A DNA stretch of 64,000 nt from Carnegiea gigantea (GCA_029747015.1 JAKOGI010002425.1:21001-85000); one strand, 5' to 3'. Positions 1 to 13,116 are shown, counted from the first letter of the stretch. Notes: generated by a model from the letters alone, not told the origin. Translations and numbers: made by a program.

Positions 1-2807
1 TCTAGATTCCCTTGCTCAGCTTATTTTCTTCAACTCATTTGCTAGCATCAGGGCTACTCACTGAGCATTTGCCTAAAACAAAATATGAAAAAAATTTCAA
101 ACTGTGAGCCGAAGCTCAGTACATGCATTCCTATATCGATAAAAGATTTTTGCATAAATTGATTGGGTGCCCGCTTTGCAATTCATTTTAAGCTAAAACA
201 GTGAATGAGATGGATGTAAACTGCAATTGCTAGTTATTATTTGATAGTGAATACCTCAATACTGTTACGATCTATATATCGGTGTACACCTGCCAAGCCG
301 ACCGGGGGACCTGGCCTGAAGCTGTGAGGGTAACAGAAGGGCAATTCCCTGTAACTAATAACTGATGGGGTCACTAATTATATGACAAATCACTGATTAA
401 ACTGATTTATTGATGTTCTTACCAAAACATTATCATTTTGATAAATACGTCCTGATTTCTAAATATACAGGCAATGAATGTACCTGAAGTCTTTCAAATG
501 CAATCTCACTTGATAATATTTCTGCACAATGAAAAACGAAAGACTAGGCCCCGTTTCAACTTAAGAAATGTAGGTATCGGTAAATGCAGTTAGTAAACAA
601 CTTTCACTCCCATAATTTGTAACTTTATGGAAATTAATCAATAAAAAGGGAATCCAGAATTCAAACAATTCAACATAAGATAAGTTATACTAAAATAATT
701 TTAAAAAATAAATAAGTTAGGGTCATTGAACTCGAAGTGAAACAAAGTAAAATAGACCAAAATACAATAATTGAGGTGATAATGGAATTATTTTAATGGA
801 TACAAATAGAATATGGGTTTTTGATGTTTCTATGAATAACATAAGGATTAATGACAAGAGGGGTGTTGTGAGGTTCAGGAAAGCTCATATAACCTTAGCT
901 TGTGTCATTACTTCTCCAATTTCATTCTCATGCCCATTTAACTTGGTTTTCCAACACAAGTAAGCTTCTATACAAAATGAAAGTTGTTGACCTCACTAAA
1001 CTTTGTAATTTCTTTGCAATATCCATAATTATGTAGAAACTCTTGATAATATTTCCAAATGCCATGATTTCTTTCTACCCTCATATTACCGTTTAAAGGT
1101 CTACTTTGGAAATACATATCTTTCACCCCCTACCTCCAATTGAGCTATAAAACCCCAATATGAAAAGCTTAAAAAGTCCCTCAAAACTTTCATTGATAGC
1201 ATAAAACATGATTACCACAAAAGGGTTCTTAAAATTGGGTTAGAACACAACTGTGCATAGCTTGGGTCCATCCTGTACAGTCTTGCAAAATGGCCATAAC
1301 CTTTCCCACAATACTCAGAATGAAGTGAGTCAAAAGGCATTTGAAAGACAACTCACTGATCTATCTACCCACCAAAAATCATAATTTTTGGCTGGGCCGA
1401 TCATTACCAGCTTATTGACGAAGTGACCACTATTTTCTGCCAGTTCACAACCACAGTACTTTTGCTTTCTCATTTCTTTTCACATAAATCCCTATCTAAA
1501 ATCATTCCTTAAAATAATTTAACAAAGCCTTCCTCCTTCTCATCACCTTAAATGGCCATATTGCTCAAAATCACTACACGATCAATCTATAGGTTTTACA
1601 ATCATTCTTTCCATAAAAACACTTAGAAAGCTTCCATAACCTCACTTATTTGCATTAATCATTGAAACAAGCTCTTTTGGCCACTTATGGAATTTTCCAT
1701 AATCTAATAATTTTGACAAAACTCACATAACATCATCCTTTTAAGTCAATAACACATTCAACCTTTAAATTACATCTAATTTAGCCTAAATAACATACTT
1801 AATTCTAAAAATCAAGTTTAACCAAGTACAACCATGAAACCCTAGGTCATGCCACATTTAAGTTTCCAACCAAATCACCATAAATGAGTAAAATAAGATC
1901 ACCAACCATCTTTAAACTTATTCTCCATGCTAGATCACAACAATTAAACAAACAAATGCAAAACCAAACTCTCTTGATTCATATTTGCCTGATCTAGCTC
2001 AAGCTCAACTCCACCATCTCCAACATCCCCAAAAACAATAATATTTGCATAATAACATTTATTTTGATCACAAGAGCATAAATCTTACTAGAACAATCAT
2101 GAAAACCAAAAATACAACAAGATCAAAATAGGATTTTACCTCACTTGATGCTTAGATTTAGAGAGGAAGGGGTAGTGGGAGGTGGTGTTTGATGTTGAAG
2201 GAGGTGTGGGTGGTGGGTGGTGGTAGCAAGGGTGGCCAGCTAGCGGCTAAAGTGGTGGAAAGAGGGCTGAAAATAGGAGCAACTTTAGCAAGGGGGGCTA
2301 TCATGGGGGTGTGGAAAAGAGAGGAAGAAGAAGACTAGGATTTTTACTTGGTGGAAAGTAATGGTTTCTTGTTATCTTGATGCTTGGCTAATATTTATCC
2401 ATCCAAAATATCATTTTGCTAATTAAAATTAGGTACAAATGATGGTGATTAACTTAATTTAATTACACCAAAATTTTTGGGCCACAATTTGAGCCCAAAG
2501 TGAATCGGGCCGCAAATCGGGCCCAAATGAATTGGGCCAAACCTAATGAATTTGGGACCAAATTTTTGCATGATTAATAATTAAATTTTTGTTACATTAT
2601 AAAAAATAATTTATCACCTAATCATATTTATCGGGGCCTAATACCGATTCACCCAAAATTATTACGGTAAATGAAACTCAAATTGCAAAGTGGGGCACGA
2701 AATAAATTCTCTCAACCGGGATGCTTAAATGAGATAAATAAATGTGAAAAATTAATAACATGGCTTAAATTAAATGAATAAACATAATTTAGGGGCAGGC
2801 TATTAGT
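1..2807 (-). repeat. Tekay-type long LTR, copy A (left end outside window)
   Basis: This stretch aligns by eye along its length with the LTR copies at 17624-20649 and 25675-28695. It enters about 325 bases into the repeat, at the part reading gcttattttcttcaac. Shared landmarks are the block around 280-340 (ggtgtacacctgccaagccg), the G-rich patch at 2165-2300, the gggcc-rich block at 2480-2550 and the closing gcaggctatta. The right end has lost the expected TATTACA form and stops at about 2807, directly inside an Athila reverse transcriptase reading frame, so it is an insertion into that element. Whether it is a solo LTR or one end of a full element lies beyond the window. Confidence 0.8.
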
Positions 2808-3470
2808 AGAAACTAACATGTCCAAGGAAACTCCTTACTCCCTTCACAGAATTTGGTGGTGGTAATTTTTTAATCACCTCCGCCTTTGCTTTGTCAACTT
2901 CAATGCCCTTATTAGAAATAATATAACCCACGATGACCCCCTCTTGTACCATAAAATAGCAATTCTCCTAATTCATGAGCAAATGCATATCTTCAGATTA
3001 TTGCAAAACTTTAGGCAAATTATTCAAGCAATAATCAAAAGTGATACTATACATAAAAAAATCATCTAGAAAGACTTCCATGATATCCTTAACAAAATCA
3101 GAGAAAATAGCCATCGTGTAACATTGAAAAGTAGCGATAGCATTGCATAGCCCAAATTGCATTCTCCTATAAGCAAATATACCATATGGATAAGTAAAGG
3201 TTGTTTTATCTTGGTCACTAGGATGGATAGGGATTTGAAAAACCCTGAATAGCCATCTAAGTAACAAAAATAGGAATTCTTAGCCAACTTTTCAAACATT
3301 TAGTCAATGAACGGAAGGGGAAAATGATCCATACGGGTGACCTTATTCAACTTCCCCAATAGTCAATACACATACGCCAACCGTGACATTCATAGTAGGA
3401 TTAACTCATTGTTCTTATTCTTTACAACTGTCATTCCCCCTTCCTTGGGCATAACATGGATCTGGCTCAC
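2808..3470 (-). pseudogene. Athila-type reverse transcriptase relic (truncated)
   Basis: Read on the minus strand, this is the RT of a Ty3/gypsy element of the Athila/Tat branch. From 3470 downward one can follow a KKGGMTVVKN-like start and FPLPFID, then the motif YLDGYSGFF in the frame of 3066-3299. The frame then changes to that of 2998-3267, with IPIHPSDQDKTTFTYPYG, YRRMQFGLCNA, and the catalytic VFLDD where the family usually has VFMDD. The thumb part (a VQEGV..GY.IS.KGIEVDKAK pattern) continues to about 2810 and then stops at the edge of LTR copy A. RNase H and integrase are therefore missing from the window. At least one frame change and several stops make it non-functional. Family placement rests on motif similarity only. 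Confidence 0.85.
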
Positions 3471-4163
3471 CTACTTACTATCTAAGATAGGGTAGATAAT
3501 ACTAGCCTTTAGCAATTTTGATGTTTCTTTCTTGACCACATCTTGTATGTTGGGGTTTAATCGTCTTTGGTGTCCAATTGAGGGCTTATGGTCATCTTCT
3601 ATCAAAATAGGATGCACACACACAGAAGGATGAATTCCTTTAAGGTTATCAAGAGAATACCCTACGGTTTTACGATGCTCTCCAATTATTCGTAGCAAAG
3701 AATGGACTTGGGATGCACTTAGACTCGCATTCAAAATCACAGGATATCTAGAATTTGGGTCGATAAACTCATACCTTACGGAAGAAGGAAGAGGTTTTGA
3801 TTCTACCTTGAGGGCACGCTTCTTATCATACGAGGATGCACCATCGGATATTAGTGATTCTACCATGGCAAGCATAGGCGGTACTTGTGGAGAGGCTTCT
3901 AAAAATTGAGCACACATCGCCACTTCAGGATTCTCATCTGAAGTAGTATTATCATTCAACATCAAATACTCAAGAGAGTCATCAGAAACATTATTAGTAT
4001 TAGTTCCCCATACCGAACTACCAACCACATCAATCACATGACACTCATCAAAAATAGGTGGAAATTTAGAAGCTTTAATCAAGTTAAATTCTATGTGTTC
4101 ATCCTCCACATCAAAAGATGATTTACCATTTTTAATATCGATATGACAGTATGCGATGGCCAA
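3471..4163 (-). pseudogene. Athila pol segment between protease and RT (230-aa open stretch)
   Basis: This is the longest open stretch of the Athila relic. It encodes the linker between the protease and the RT palm. The C-terminal third carries typical Ty3/gypsy RT lead-in sequence: LKGIHPSVCVHPI, the EDDHKPS and QRRLNPN segment, then VVKKETSKLLKASIIYPI, which corresponds to the family pattern VVKKEV.KLLDAG.IYPISDS. The N-terminal two thirds is acidic and poorly conserved. The open frame starts inside the polyprotein, so its first methionine is not a real start. It overlaps the protease frame at 4091-4163, which shows a frame change between the two domains. Confidence 0.75.
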
Positions 4164-4669
4164 GAATGGCCTCCCGAGAATAATGGGGGTGCATGTATTA
4201 TCACAAGGTCTATCAGCATATACAAATCTCCTACCTTAATGGGGACATCCTCTAAATCTCCTATAGGGTACTTTGCAAAATGGTTCGTCAATCGTAAGAA
4301 GATAGTAGTGGGTCTCATTTCATCTAGGTCCAGCTTCTTAAAAAGGGGAAGGGGCATTAAACTTACACAGGACCCCAAATCAAACAAAGGACGATCAATG
4401 GACACATTCTCTATCAGATAAGGAATTGAGAAACTAGCAGGATCCTTAAACTTAGTGAGATGCTTGTTTTGGATCACAACGCTACACTCTTCAGTCAATG
4501 TCATAGTTTCATGCACTTTAAGCTTTCTTTTATTAGACAAAATTTCTTTCAAAAACTTAGCATAAGAAGGCATTTGAGACAAGGCATCAATGAATGGAAT
4601 GTTACTGTAGATTTTCTTAAGGATATCTAAAAACTTCCCGAGTTGTTCGTGAAGCCTAACCTTAGCCAT
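4091..4669 (-). pseudogene. Athila-type aspartic protease region
   Basis: This minus-strand open frame of 192 codons begins with gag C-terminal sequence (LGKFLDILKKIYSNIPFID and the segment with DALSQMPSYAKFLKEIL) and continues into the retropepsin. The active-site region reads FDLGSCVSLMPLPLF. Athila elements typically carry DLGASVSLMPL there, so the catalytic D-L-G is kept while the following A is changed. A later LADRS-like block has become LRLTNHFAKYPIGDLEDVPIKVG. The frame is lost after about 4165. The role would be processing of the gag-pol polyprotein. This copy is interrupted on both sides by frame changes. Confidence 0.8.
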
Positions 4670-4679
4670 CCTTCAAGGG

Positions 4680-6250
4680 AACGGCAAAGGTAGAGTAAAG
4701 GGTTGCAGCACAATTTGCTTAGGGTCATTAGGGAACCCATTAGATCCACTCATGTTATCATCCATCACCTCTTTAGAGGGACTAAACACCTCTTTCTCAT
4801 CAAAATCATTATTCGCATCACGTAAGGGCTCATCATTGCTAACCCCCTTAGGTCCTTCAACTTGTTTGTCCCCCTTAAGATCATGGCATTACATTGCTCC
4901 CAAGAGTTAGGTTCAGGCTTACGAGGAAGTTTACTTAGGGATGTTGATGAAGAGGTAGCTTATTAGGTAATTTGAGCTTCTAACATCTTATTATGAGTAC
5001 TAAGCACATCAACCTTAGAAGCTGATTGCTTAATATATTCATCTTACTTTTGTTGTGCTAAAAGCATATTTTCTATCATAGTCTCTAAGTTAGATTTTTG
5101 AGGTGATTGTTGAGGCTAGGGCGCCCTTTGAAACCCAAGGGGTGATCTAGCATTCGATTAAGGAATAAGAGGGGCATTAAACCTGTAGGAGAAATTGGGT
5201 TGATTCCTCCAACCTAGATGTATGCATTGAAAAATGAGTCATTGGTCGGTCTAGGGTTGAAATTGTTGACATAGTTAACTTGGCCACTAGCATCTTGGAC
5301 AAATGGACTCCTAACTTAGTAATTCACAGTCAAATGGTCAACAGAATCACAAATTTTGTATGATGGGGAAGGGGCATTTGGACTAACAGAATTGACATTC
5401 AAACGGTCTAACCTTTAAGACATTACATCTACTTTAGCAGAAAGAAAAGTAATAGCATCAAGCTCTAACTTACCTCCAACCCTCTTGGGTTTGCCTCTCT
5501 CATTAGACCTTTGGTAATTATTGAGCGTCATCTCCTTAATTAGGTTATAGGCCTCATCCTCTGTCTTGTTCATTAATGTGCCACCTACTGTCGCATCTAT
5601 AGTAGACCTTACAAGTTGAATGACCCTATTGTACAAGGTTTGAACAATCATCCATTATTGGAGTCCATAATATGGGCATAATCACAACAAGTCTTTAAAT
5701 CGCTCCCAAGATTCATAGAGCGGCTCATCTTCCCATTGAGCAAACTTGGCGATTTGATTTCTGGGACTCACCATCATGGTAGCTAGAAAGAACTTTGCAA
5801 GGAAGGCTTTGGTGAGCTCATCTCATGTAGTGACCGACCCCAGAGGCAATGAGTGGAGCCACGCCCGTGCCTTATCCCTTAATGAGAAGGGAAATAATTG
5901 AAGTTAGATGGCGCCGGTTTAAACTCCATTGAGCTCCAAAGTATCACACACCTTTAAAAAGGTCAAGAGGTGTAGATTCGGATCCTTCATCGGGGTGCCT
6001 CTGAACTAAGATTGCTACACCATAGACACGAGAGTTGGTTTTAGCTCACAATTATTAGCTTCTACTGTTGGCCTAGCAATGTTGGATGTGATGCCATGGG
6101 CACCCAGGGTAATGAAGTCACAAAGCGTACTTTGTTGATCTCCTTCACCTGCTGCCATACTTGGAGATGCTTGTAGGGCTTGAGTATTTGCACCTCTAAC
6201 CAATGCTTCTTCCGCCTCAAACAAAGGTCCTCTCTATCTTCGGATCGAAT
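4680..6250 (-). pseudogene. Athila-type gag relic
   Basis: Conceptual reading of the minus strand gives a Ty3/gypsy gag across several frames. Around 6225-6015 is the N-terminal part. From about 6000 to 5700 comes the Retrotransposon_gag core: DPNLHLLTFLKVCDTLELNG, LFPFSLRDKARAWLHSLP, then KAFLAKFF and WEDEPLYESWERFKDLL. From 5651 to 5415 an open stretch has EDEAYNLIKEMTLNNYQ. From about 5340 downward the cysteine-rich end with QVNYVNNFN is still visible. Several in-frame stops (for example in ELNGV.TGAI.LQ, at the dots) show long decay. The role was the structural capsid protein. It sits directly downstream of the primer-binding site at 6395. Confidence 0.8.
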
Positions 6251-6394
6251 TCGAGAGGGAAGGAACTTCGCATAAAAGGGTGGGTCCTGCAAAAACCATA
6301 ACAAACACTACCAACGGAAATAAAAAACAAACAGACAAGAAAATAAACGCTTAGTCAGTTTTTGAAGAACTAACTCAACATGTAAAAAGTTTGG

Positions 6395-6411
6395 TCCGAC
6401 CAACAGCACCA
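6395..6411 (-). other. Primer-binding site relic of the Athila-type element
   Basis: The plus strand reads tccgaccaacagcacca, the complement of a decayed form of the TGGCGCCGTTGCCGGGGA primer-binding site known from Athila/Tat elements. Differences are mostly G-to-A or C-to-T changes. It lies just inside the LTR edge at 6418 and upstream of gag, as expected for a minus-strand element. Confidence 0.6.
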
Positions 6412-6435
6412 AAAACATGGCAAGCCCGCAAGTGC

Positions 6436-6440
6436 ATAGG
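6436..6440. repeat. Left target-site duplication of solo LTR B (ATAGG)
   Basis: The five bases before the TG of copy B are identical to the five after its terminal CA at 9931-9935. This fixes both ends of the insertion and shows it entered the Athila LTR. Confidence 0.9.
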
Positions 6441-9400
6441 TGTAATGCCCCCAAAATGCTAATGACATGCTTATTGAAAACTGTAGCAGAAAACTCAACA
6501 GCGAAGGCGCTACCGCCGTCCTGACAAGGACAAGGCTCACTAAACCATTTGATCTTGCAACTTATGATCACAATCATAAATTCTATTAAACTGATACACT
6601 TTAAGACAAAAGTCCATAATAGTTCACTTTAATACTATCGACTTAATCATACCATGGGCTAACTCGCACTCCACACTACACACATGTATATTGAATATAG
6701 ACCTTGCGGTTGAACCCCACACTCATGCTATGCTGAATCCACTGTGAGCATCTGATGACTCCAAAATGGCTTGCTAAAAGGAGAAACATGTGATACTTCA
6801 TCACCTAAAATGAAAAACATGAAAACAATTCGAAAACATGAGCAAAAACTCAGTACATGCATTCCTATAGTGTAAAATGAGCATAGAAACCCTGTTGATG
6901 GGTACCCGCTTTTGCAATTCATTTAGTTCGCAATAACAATGAAAATGAAAGTAATATGAAACTGAATTGCTCATTATTATCTGGATGTGAACCCCTTGCA
7001 ATGATATGACCTATACATAGGTGTACACCTCCCAATCCGATCAAGAGTTGGCCTGAAGCTGCGCGGGTAGATGATGGGCTGACGTCCTATAGATGATAAT
7101 TGACGGGGTCACAAGTTAAATGGCAAATCATTGTATAAACTGATTCATTGGTCAACTCATTAAGAGTTGTAACTTGATAAACATGTTCTGCTTTATGAAG
7201 ATACGGGCAATGGATGTACCTCGAGTCTTTAAAAAATATCATCTGACTTGATAGGAGTCAGTTGTTTAATAAATATCATCTGACTTGATAAATATATTCT
7301 GACTTGATAACACTTATGCATAACGGTGAACAATAACTAGGCCTCAACTCTATTTCATAAATGTTATTGCAAGTATGTGTAGTTAGTAAATGAACCTTGT
7401 TCGCATAATTGAGTAAGTAAAAGTATGTGTAATAGAAATTGAGGAATTAAAAGGTATACATGACTTGCGTATTTCAGTATAACTTCAAAACTGAATTCAT
7501 AAAAGTAATTAAATGCGATATAAAGTAAATGAAAGTGAGATAGTCCACAATGAGATTAATGAGATTACAAAGGGAAAGGCCTTGATGGTGACAATTGAGA
7601 GAGTGGTTGTGGCCTTTGATAAAATAGGTTGCTGATACGGGTTTCAGGCTCGCTGAGGTATAGCTTGGTTCAAGATAACAGCTAATACACTAGCCTGGCT
7701 TGATATGTATCTTGGATACATTCTGACTTGAGTAAGTAATAAAGGTTTGAGGCCAAGAGAGATATATATCTTGGTTCAAATAGCATAAACTGCAATAACT
7801 CTCCCACTTCTCATAATTCAATCATAAATTCATTAGATACAGAATTCCATCTGAAATGAATCATTGACCTCAATAAAAGCTATTAAGCTCACTAAACTTG
7901 GGATTTTCCTTTGTAAAATCCATAAATGATTCAGAGCTCATAAACAGACCCCCAATTTATATATTTGTCTTTTTCTTTCTCATTAGTCAGGTTAAAAGCT
8001 CCATGAAAGTCCATGAATATTCATGTCCTCCTTAAATAACCTTGCTTGGCCCAAAATACACAAAGTGAGTGCATGATTAATCTCACTCAATCTTTCTCAC
8101 CAAAGTCCAAATACTCAACCAAAATTCATGAAATATGATAGAAAATTCAAAAATAATATGAACAATCAATAGTACGATTTTTAGAATTTTCCTCCAAGTA
8201 TACACTGCACAGAAATTGCAATAACAGTCCAATTGCATCAAAGCATGTCAGTTTACTTCAAAAATTCATAACTTTTACCCTAGACCTCAAATAGAGACCT
8301 AAAACTCCAATATGTAAAGATTAAGAAGTTTTCTAAAACTTTCATTGAGGACACAAAACATGATTCCCACAATAGCTTTCCCAAAATGGGGCTTAAACAC
8401 AAGTGTGTCAGTTTTTGATCCGTCCTGCATAGTCTCGGTAAAACGGCCATACCTTTTTCCACATATCTCAGATTGAGGCGATTCAAGAGGCATTTTAAAG
8501 GTAACACAATGAACTATATACCCACCAAAAAGCATAATTTTTGGCTGGACCGATCATTACCAGTTTAATCCCAAATTCAGCCCTAATTTCCTGAAATTCC
8601 AGCCCTTCACTGATTTAACTTTCTCTTCCTTTTTCACATAAAACTCAGTTGAAATCATTTCAAATCACCACAATCAGATGTGAGACGATCATGTACGGCC
8701 TCATATACGTATCCAAACCCTAAACAACTTCATTAATACATAATTACACAATTCATGTCCAAAACAGGGTAGTTTCTTCAAAATTCCATAACTCACTGAT
8801 TACACCTCCAAAATTCATGAACTTTTGTCAGAAAATCCTGAATAATATAGAGAAGCTACAGTAAAAATTTCGGAATTTTTGGACAATCCCATAATTCCCA
8901 GCATTTTTGACAGTGCACTTGATCAAATAATAATTCATGAAATCATGCTCTTGATCAAATAACCTTAACTCCAAACATCTCCAAAGTCAATAAAAATTGC
9001 ACAATAACTATAAATTTGATCATCCAAACATGGCCCATGAATAAAACAATCATAAAATTCAAGATATAACAAGTTAGGGTTTGAGATATAACTCACTTTA
9101 AGCTTGAATTAGAGGGAGGAGGGGGCTGTTTTGGGTGAATTAGATGGTTGGGCATGATAGCTGGCAGTAAGAGAAAGTCGGGGCAGCCGAGAGGTGGCCG
9201 GAAAAGTGGTCAGAAACCACGCAAAATGGCGGCACAAGGGGCAGCAGCTACTGCCCCTGTTTCTGCTGCAACTATGAGGAGAGAGAGAGAAAATGGAAAA
9301 TGGGTTTGTGAATTTGTTTGCTCAAGTTTTGTGGTTATAAATTGTCAGTGGGTAGCAACATGTGGATGGAAATTTTCATCCCCAAAAGCAGCTTTTTGCT

Positions 9401-9930
9401 AATTAAAATTAGGTGCTAAAATGAGCAATTAGTGTAATAACAAGGTTAGCAAGGCTTTGGGCTTCTGTTTTGGGCCCAACAAGCTAAGTTCGGGCTTCAA
9501 AAAAAAAAATTGTTTGAAGTGTTGAACAAAATAAAATTTTGTATTGTTCGGGATTAACATTTACCGAATGTAAGAAAATAATTAATCACTAATTAATACT
9601 TACCGAAGCCTAATATCGATTCACCCGACATTTAATAAATCAACGAAACTCGAATTAACAATCAATGAAACCTGAGTTGTAAAGTGGTACCCAAAATGAA
9701 ATATCTCCCACCCGGGATGATTCAATATAATAAATGAAGGTGGAAAATTTAAATAACACAATGGAATTCTTTAAATAAATAAATTGAGTGAAATCGAATT
9801 TAATAAACATGATTTGGCTAAACAAATAACCATGAGTGATTTGGTCAATAAACATGATAAAGTAAATGAGTAAACATGATTAATGAAATAAATTAAATAA
9901 ATAAATATGATTTAAGGTCGGGTTATTACA
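6441..9930 (-). repeat. Solo LTR of the Tekay-type family, copy B (3.49 kb)
   Basis: The unit opens TGTAATGCCCCC and closes GGTCGGGTTATTACA, so it has the TG...CA ends and matching terminal inverted bases TGTAAT/ATTACA. It is flanked by the exact 5-bp duplication ATAGG (6436-6440 and 9931-9935). Internally it matches copies C and D: a gcgctaccgccgtcctgacaagg start block, the ggtgtacacctccc block near 7020, the G-rich patch at 9110-9300 and the gggcccaac block near 9470. There is no internal region, PBS or pol, so it is a solo LTR left by LTR-LTR recombination or a non-coding derivative. It is about 460 bp longer than copies C and D. Confidence 0.85.
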
Positions 9931-9935
9931 ATAGG
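9931..9935. repeat. Right target-site duplication of solo LTR B (ATAGG)
   Basis: This is the partner of 6436-6440. The Athila LTR sequence resumes after it. Confidence 0.9.
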
Positions 9936-11191
9936 TGTTTTAGTCTAGTCAAAATATCATTCCCTTAGAGACCAACGCAATCTATTGAATTTATCTTTGA
10001 GAAAATGCTAGAAAACAGAAGTTGATTTGGGGAATAAATTAATCTATCACTAAATGAAGTGCTAATTGTTGGATTGAGAATTATATTAATTAAAATGCCT
10101 CGGGATTTCCTTCACTAACTATAAACTAGATTCTATAAATAATATATGTGCTTACTTAAATTTGGATGAATCAAAGGATAACAAACATATAATATCCAAT
10201 CTTTTCTTTCAAAATGAATTGAACTATTTAGACTAAACGTACTACCATTCTTTCAAAGGGGTTCTTGATTTAGTCTAAATTATGAGTCTAAGTTGTCAAA
10301 TTTCCTCTTAACATGTAACTTTCTCTCCAAAGCAACTATGTTAAGTCTATACTTGTCGATCTAATAGTGGATTTCTCCTCTTAGTATTTCATCCAACTAT
10401 TTGGTATTTTGGAAGTTAATTTGGCCGAAACTACTCACAACAATTATAACACAAGGTAGATTGAAATATTCCTCTTTGAATAACCATGTTATTGATGAAC
10501 ATTAAGGATCCAAGTTCATAGTTCAGCTACCAAATCCCAAGACTAAAGAAACTACTCAGTCATGATGTTTAAATCAAACAAAATAGTTCAATTTAAAAAA
10601 GCAACTAAATAAAACTAAATATTGATTTTAAAGAATCAAGGAAGAGAATAGCTTTGCAATAGTGCAGTTTCTTGACAACTTCTTCAATCTTCAAGACGCC
10701 AAATGCAAGTAACCTTCCTTCCAATCATTTTTTTGCTCCAAAAAGTGATAAAAATTGCAAAACTCTTGAGAGATTTCTAAGGTAGATATGTTAAGCCTAT
10801 TGTTCAAGCAGTCGACCATATCTTCATATAGCAGCCACCATCAATTCTCAGCCACAAAAGCTAAGGAAAATGAAGATGTGCAGCAATTACAAGCTTGCCC
10901 TCGGACCATGGCCGCCACCACAAACAGTCCATGGGGCCAGTGTCTCGGAGTTTTCTTGTTCTTCATTTTCTTCCACAGGCATGGTGACTAGGGGTGTCTG
11001 TGGTGAGTGACAACGTTAGCTTTTGAGGGTCAATGCTTGATTAAAAGGTCTAAAAACCTCCAATAGTCATCAAAGAACTATGCCCAAGCATAAAATAGGA
11101 CTTTAGGGTATAGATTAAACATAAAACTCATGAATCCCCGAAAAATGCATCAAAATGACCCCAACATGATATCCTTTATAGGCACTTATCA

Positions 11192-11830
11192 ATCAACCCT
11201 CATCTTAAAGCTAGGGATGCTATTGGCTGTGATATGGTTTTTGTTAATAGTCCTTTTCTTTTACCCCCTTGAGAGAGAATGATGAGACTGAGAAACTAGT
11301 GGTTAATGTTAGTTGTGATATTGCGCAAGACATTATTGTGGTTTCCAAGGATATTTTTGTTGAGGAGTGTATTCAATTGAGGAGACTCCTTTGGAGGAGC
11401 CTTGTGTTAAGGAGTGTGTTGAGGCTACACCTGCTTAAATGAAACTTATTGATGCAACCCTCATTGAGTTATCTATTAATAACATCCTAACTTCTATCGT
11501 CTTACCCCCTTATACTCCATCATCTCACTCTTTCATGGATCCCTTAATGTCCATCTTTCTCAAGTCTAAGACTTATATGATTTATAGCCCTAATTTGGAC
11601 CGGACTCATGAGCTTAACGTGGCTATAGGACTTTCGAAGATTAGGTACAGGATTTAGGATTCAGTCCTAGTTTTTGCATTCATGCTTCTTGCAAGACTTC
11701 TAGGCCCTTATCCTCTAGATTGAGTCATGTTGGGCATGTGTGTAACTCTTATGATTGGGCCCAAAGCTTTGATAAGCTCAAGAGAGCTCTCACTTCTATT
11801 CCGATGATGTGCTTTCATTGGAACATCATC
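11192..11830 (+). pseudogene. Unidentified ORF relic of a plus-strand Athila-like element
   Basis: This is plus-strand coding-looking sequence with one 72-codon open part (11439-11657). It is followed in other frames by a segment reading SFDKLKRALTSIPMM near 11766-11810. The closest relative I can see is inside this window: the 138-codon minus-strand ORF at 29325-29741 ends with PFDKLKRPLTCATLM, and an SRL motif stands at a similar distance before it in both. Both sit upstream of a TTTAGGTGTGGGG- or TAATGTAGGGG-type purine tract, so this appears to be a family-specific internal ORF of these elements. I do not recognise its function. Stops and frame changes show it is dead. Confidence 0.45.
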
Positions 11831-13079
11831 TTTGTTACTGATGATCTTAACATTTTTTAGGATTGTTCAAGTTCGTTAGATAAGTTGCTACAAGCTTTGG
11901 CAGGGATTGATATAAGTGGCAATGAAATGATTTGGTATAGTGGCTAGATTCCTTACGTGATTACTTTTTATCGCCTTAGTTCCCACAATGAGGACAATTG
12001 TAGAGTTTTAATGTAGGGGTGAGGTTCTTATTTGCATGTTTTTTTAAAAATTTTGAAATTTAAAAAGATTTTTATTTTTATTTGAGAATTTATGTGCTTT
12101 CTTAAGTGGTTTTGATCCCCTGTTGCTAGGTTATTGAGTTATATTTATACATAGTTTGCTTGATGAGATGTCTAGCTAAGGATGTAGATTTGATTTTTCT
12201 TGGTAACCTTATCTCATATGTGTGATTTTGCACCTACCTTGCGCACTTTTTAATCAAAATTTTGGATCTTGTTAAGTTGGCATGTGAACGTTTTGGTTGT
12301 CGAAGTTGCCTTTTAAGCCATGGAAAAATAGAAAAATAAAAGAGAAAAAATCATTACAAAAAGCCTAAAAATGTGAATAAAAACACGAGCACCAATGTTC
12401 AAAGCCACTATCTTTATTTTATATCTTCAAGTGGCTTGAGTATGTGCTATTTTACTTGATTACACATCTATTTGGCAATTAAATAAGTGCTTTGCACATC
12501 CTAATAAAACTCCTTTTTGGGGAAGGCCGGAATATTTGTAAGTCTAGTGGGCTTAGGGTGTGTGCGTTATTATTCTTAAAGAAAAAGGAAAAAAGGAAAA
12601 AAAAAAGAGCAAAGAAGGCAATTAGGTAAGGAAATAGGGATTGCATCAATGTAAGTCACTTGATTCATAAGGAATGATACATTTCACCTCCACCAAGGTT
12701 GCATGTGGTTTCTTAGGGTGGAAAATGGAAGTTGGACTACTTCTTGTGACTTAGATATTTTTTGATTGTACACTCTATTTGTAATTTGACAATTAGTTAC
12801 AAGGGTGATGCAATTACCTAAATTGTGTACATAAGTTTCCCATTATTTGTATATATGATCGTGTTTTGAAAAAACTAAAAAGATTTTACTTTGTTTTTGA
12901 AACACTTTTTGTAGATATTTTACTTGAAAACCCTTACGATACTTGACTTGTCCATTTGAGAAACCGAGGGGTTTAAAGAGTTTATTGCATATGCTAAACG
13001 CAATTTTCATTCTTATAGAAGGGAGTTAGGATTTTCTTTTTCTTATTTTCCATTTCTTTTTAGCTAGTTTAGTTTATTT
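11831..13079 (+). other. 3' non-coding internal region of the plus-strand Athila-like element
   Basis: No gene is visible. At about 11990-12035 a cacaatgaggacaattgtag stretch followed by taatgtaggggtgagg resembles the purine tract that follows the internal ORF in the other Athila-like copy (about 28950-28990). The rest is AT-rich with A and T runs. Confidence 0.5.
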
Positions 13080-13116
13080 TGCTCGAGGATGAGCAAAGTC
13101 TTGGTGTGGAAGTATT
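13080..13116 (+). other. Polypurine tract and conserved pre-LTR motif
   Basis: The sequence tgctcgaggatgagcaaagt followed by cttggtgtggaagtatt is the motif found just before the 3' LTR in Athila/Tat elements (a TGCTCGAGGACGAGCAAA-like palindrome, then a G-rich tract). It marks the next base as the start of a 3' LTR on the plus strand. The same motif occurs inverted at 16380-16425. Confidence 0.7.

Larger units (their letters stand above)
6418..11191 (-). repeat. Athila 5' LTR, split by solo LTR copy B
   Basis: The LTR is in two pieces, 6418-6440 and 9936-11191, about 1.28 kb in total once the insertion is removed. On the plus strand it opens with TGGCAAGCCCGCAAGTGCATAGG, resumes at 9936 with TGTTTTAGTCTAG, and closes with ATAGGCACTTATCA. 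On the element's own strand it therefore starts TGATAAGTGCCTATAAAGG, a common opening for Athila-type LTRs. Small open frames here (for example 10788-10991) have no recognisable content. The matching 3' LTR is not in the window. Confidence 0.65.

Noticed and set aside
9148..9402. 84-codon open frame in the G-rich patch of LTR copy B
   Set aside because: It has no counterpart in the same frame in copies A, C and D; low-complexity composition explains it.
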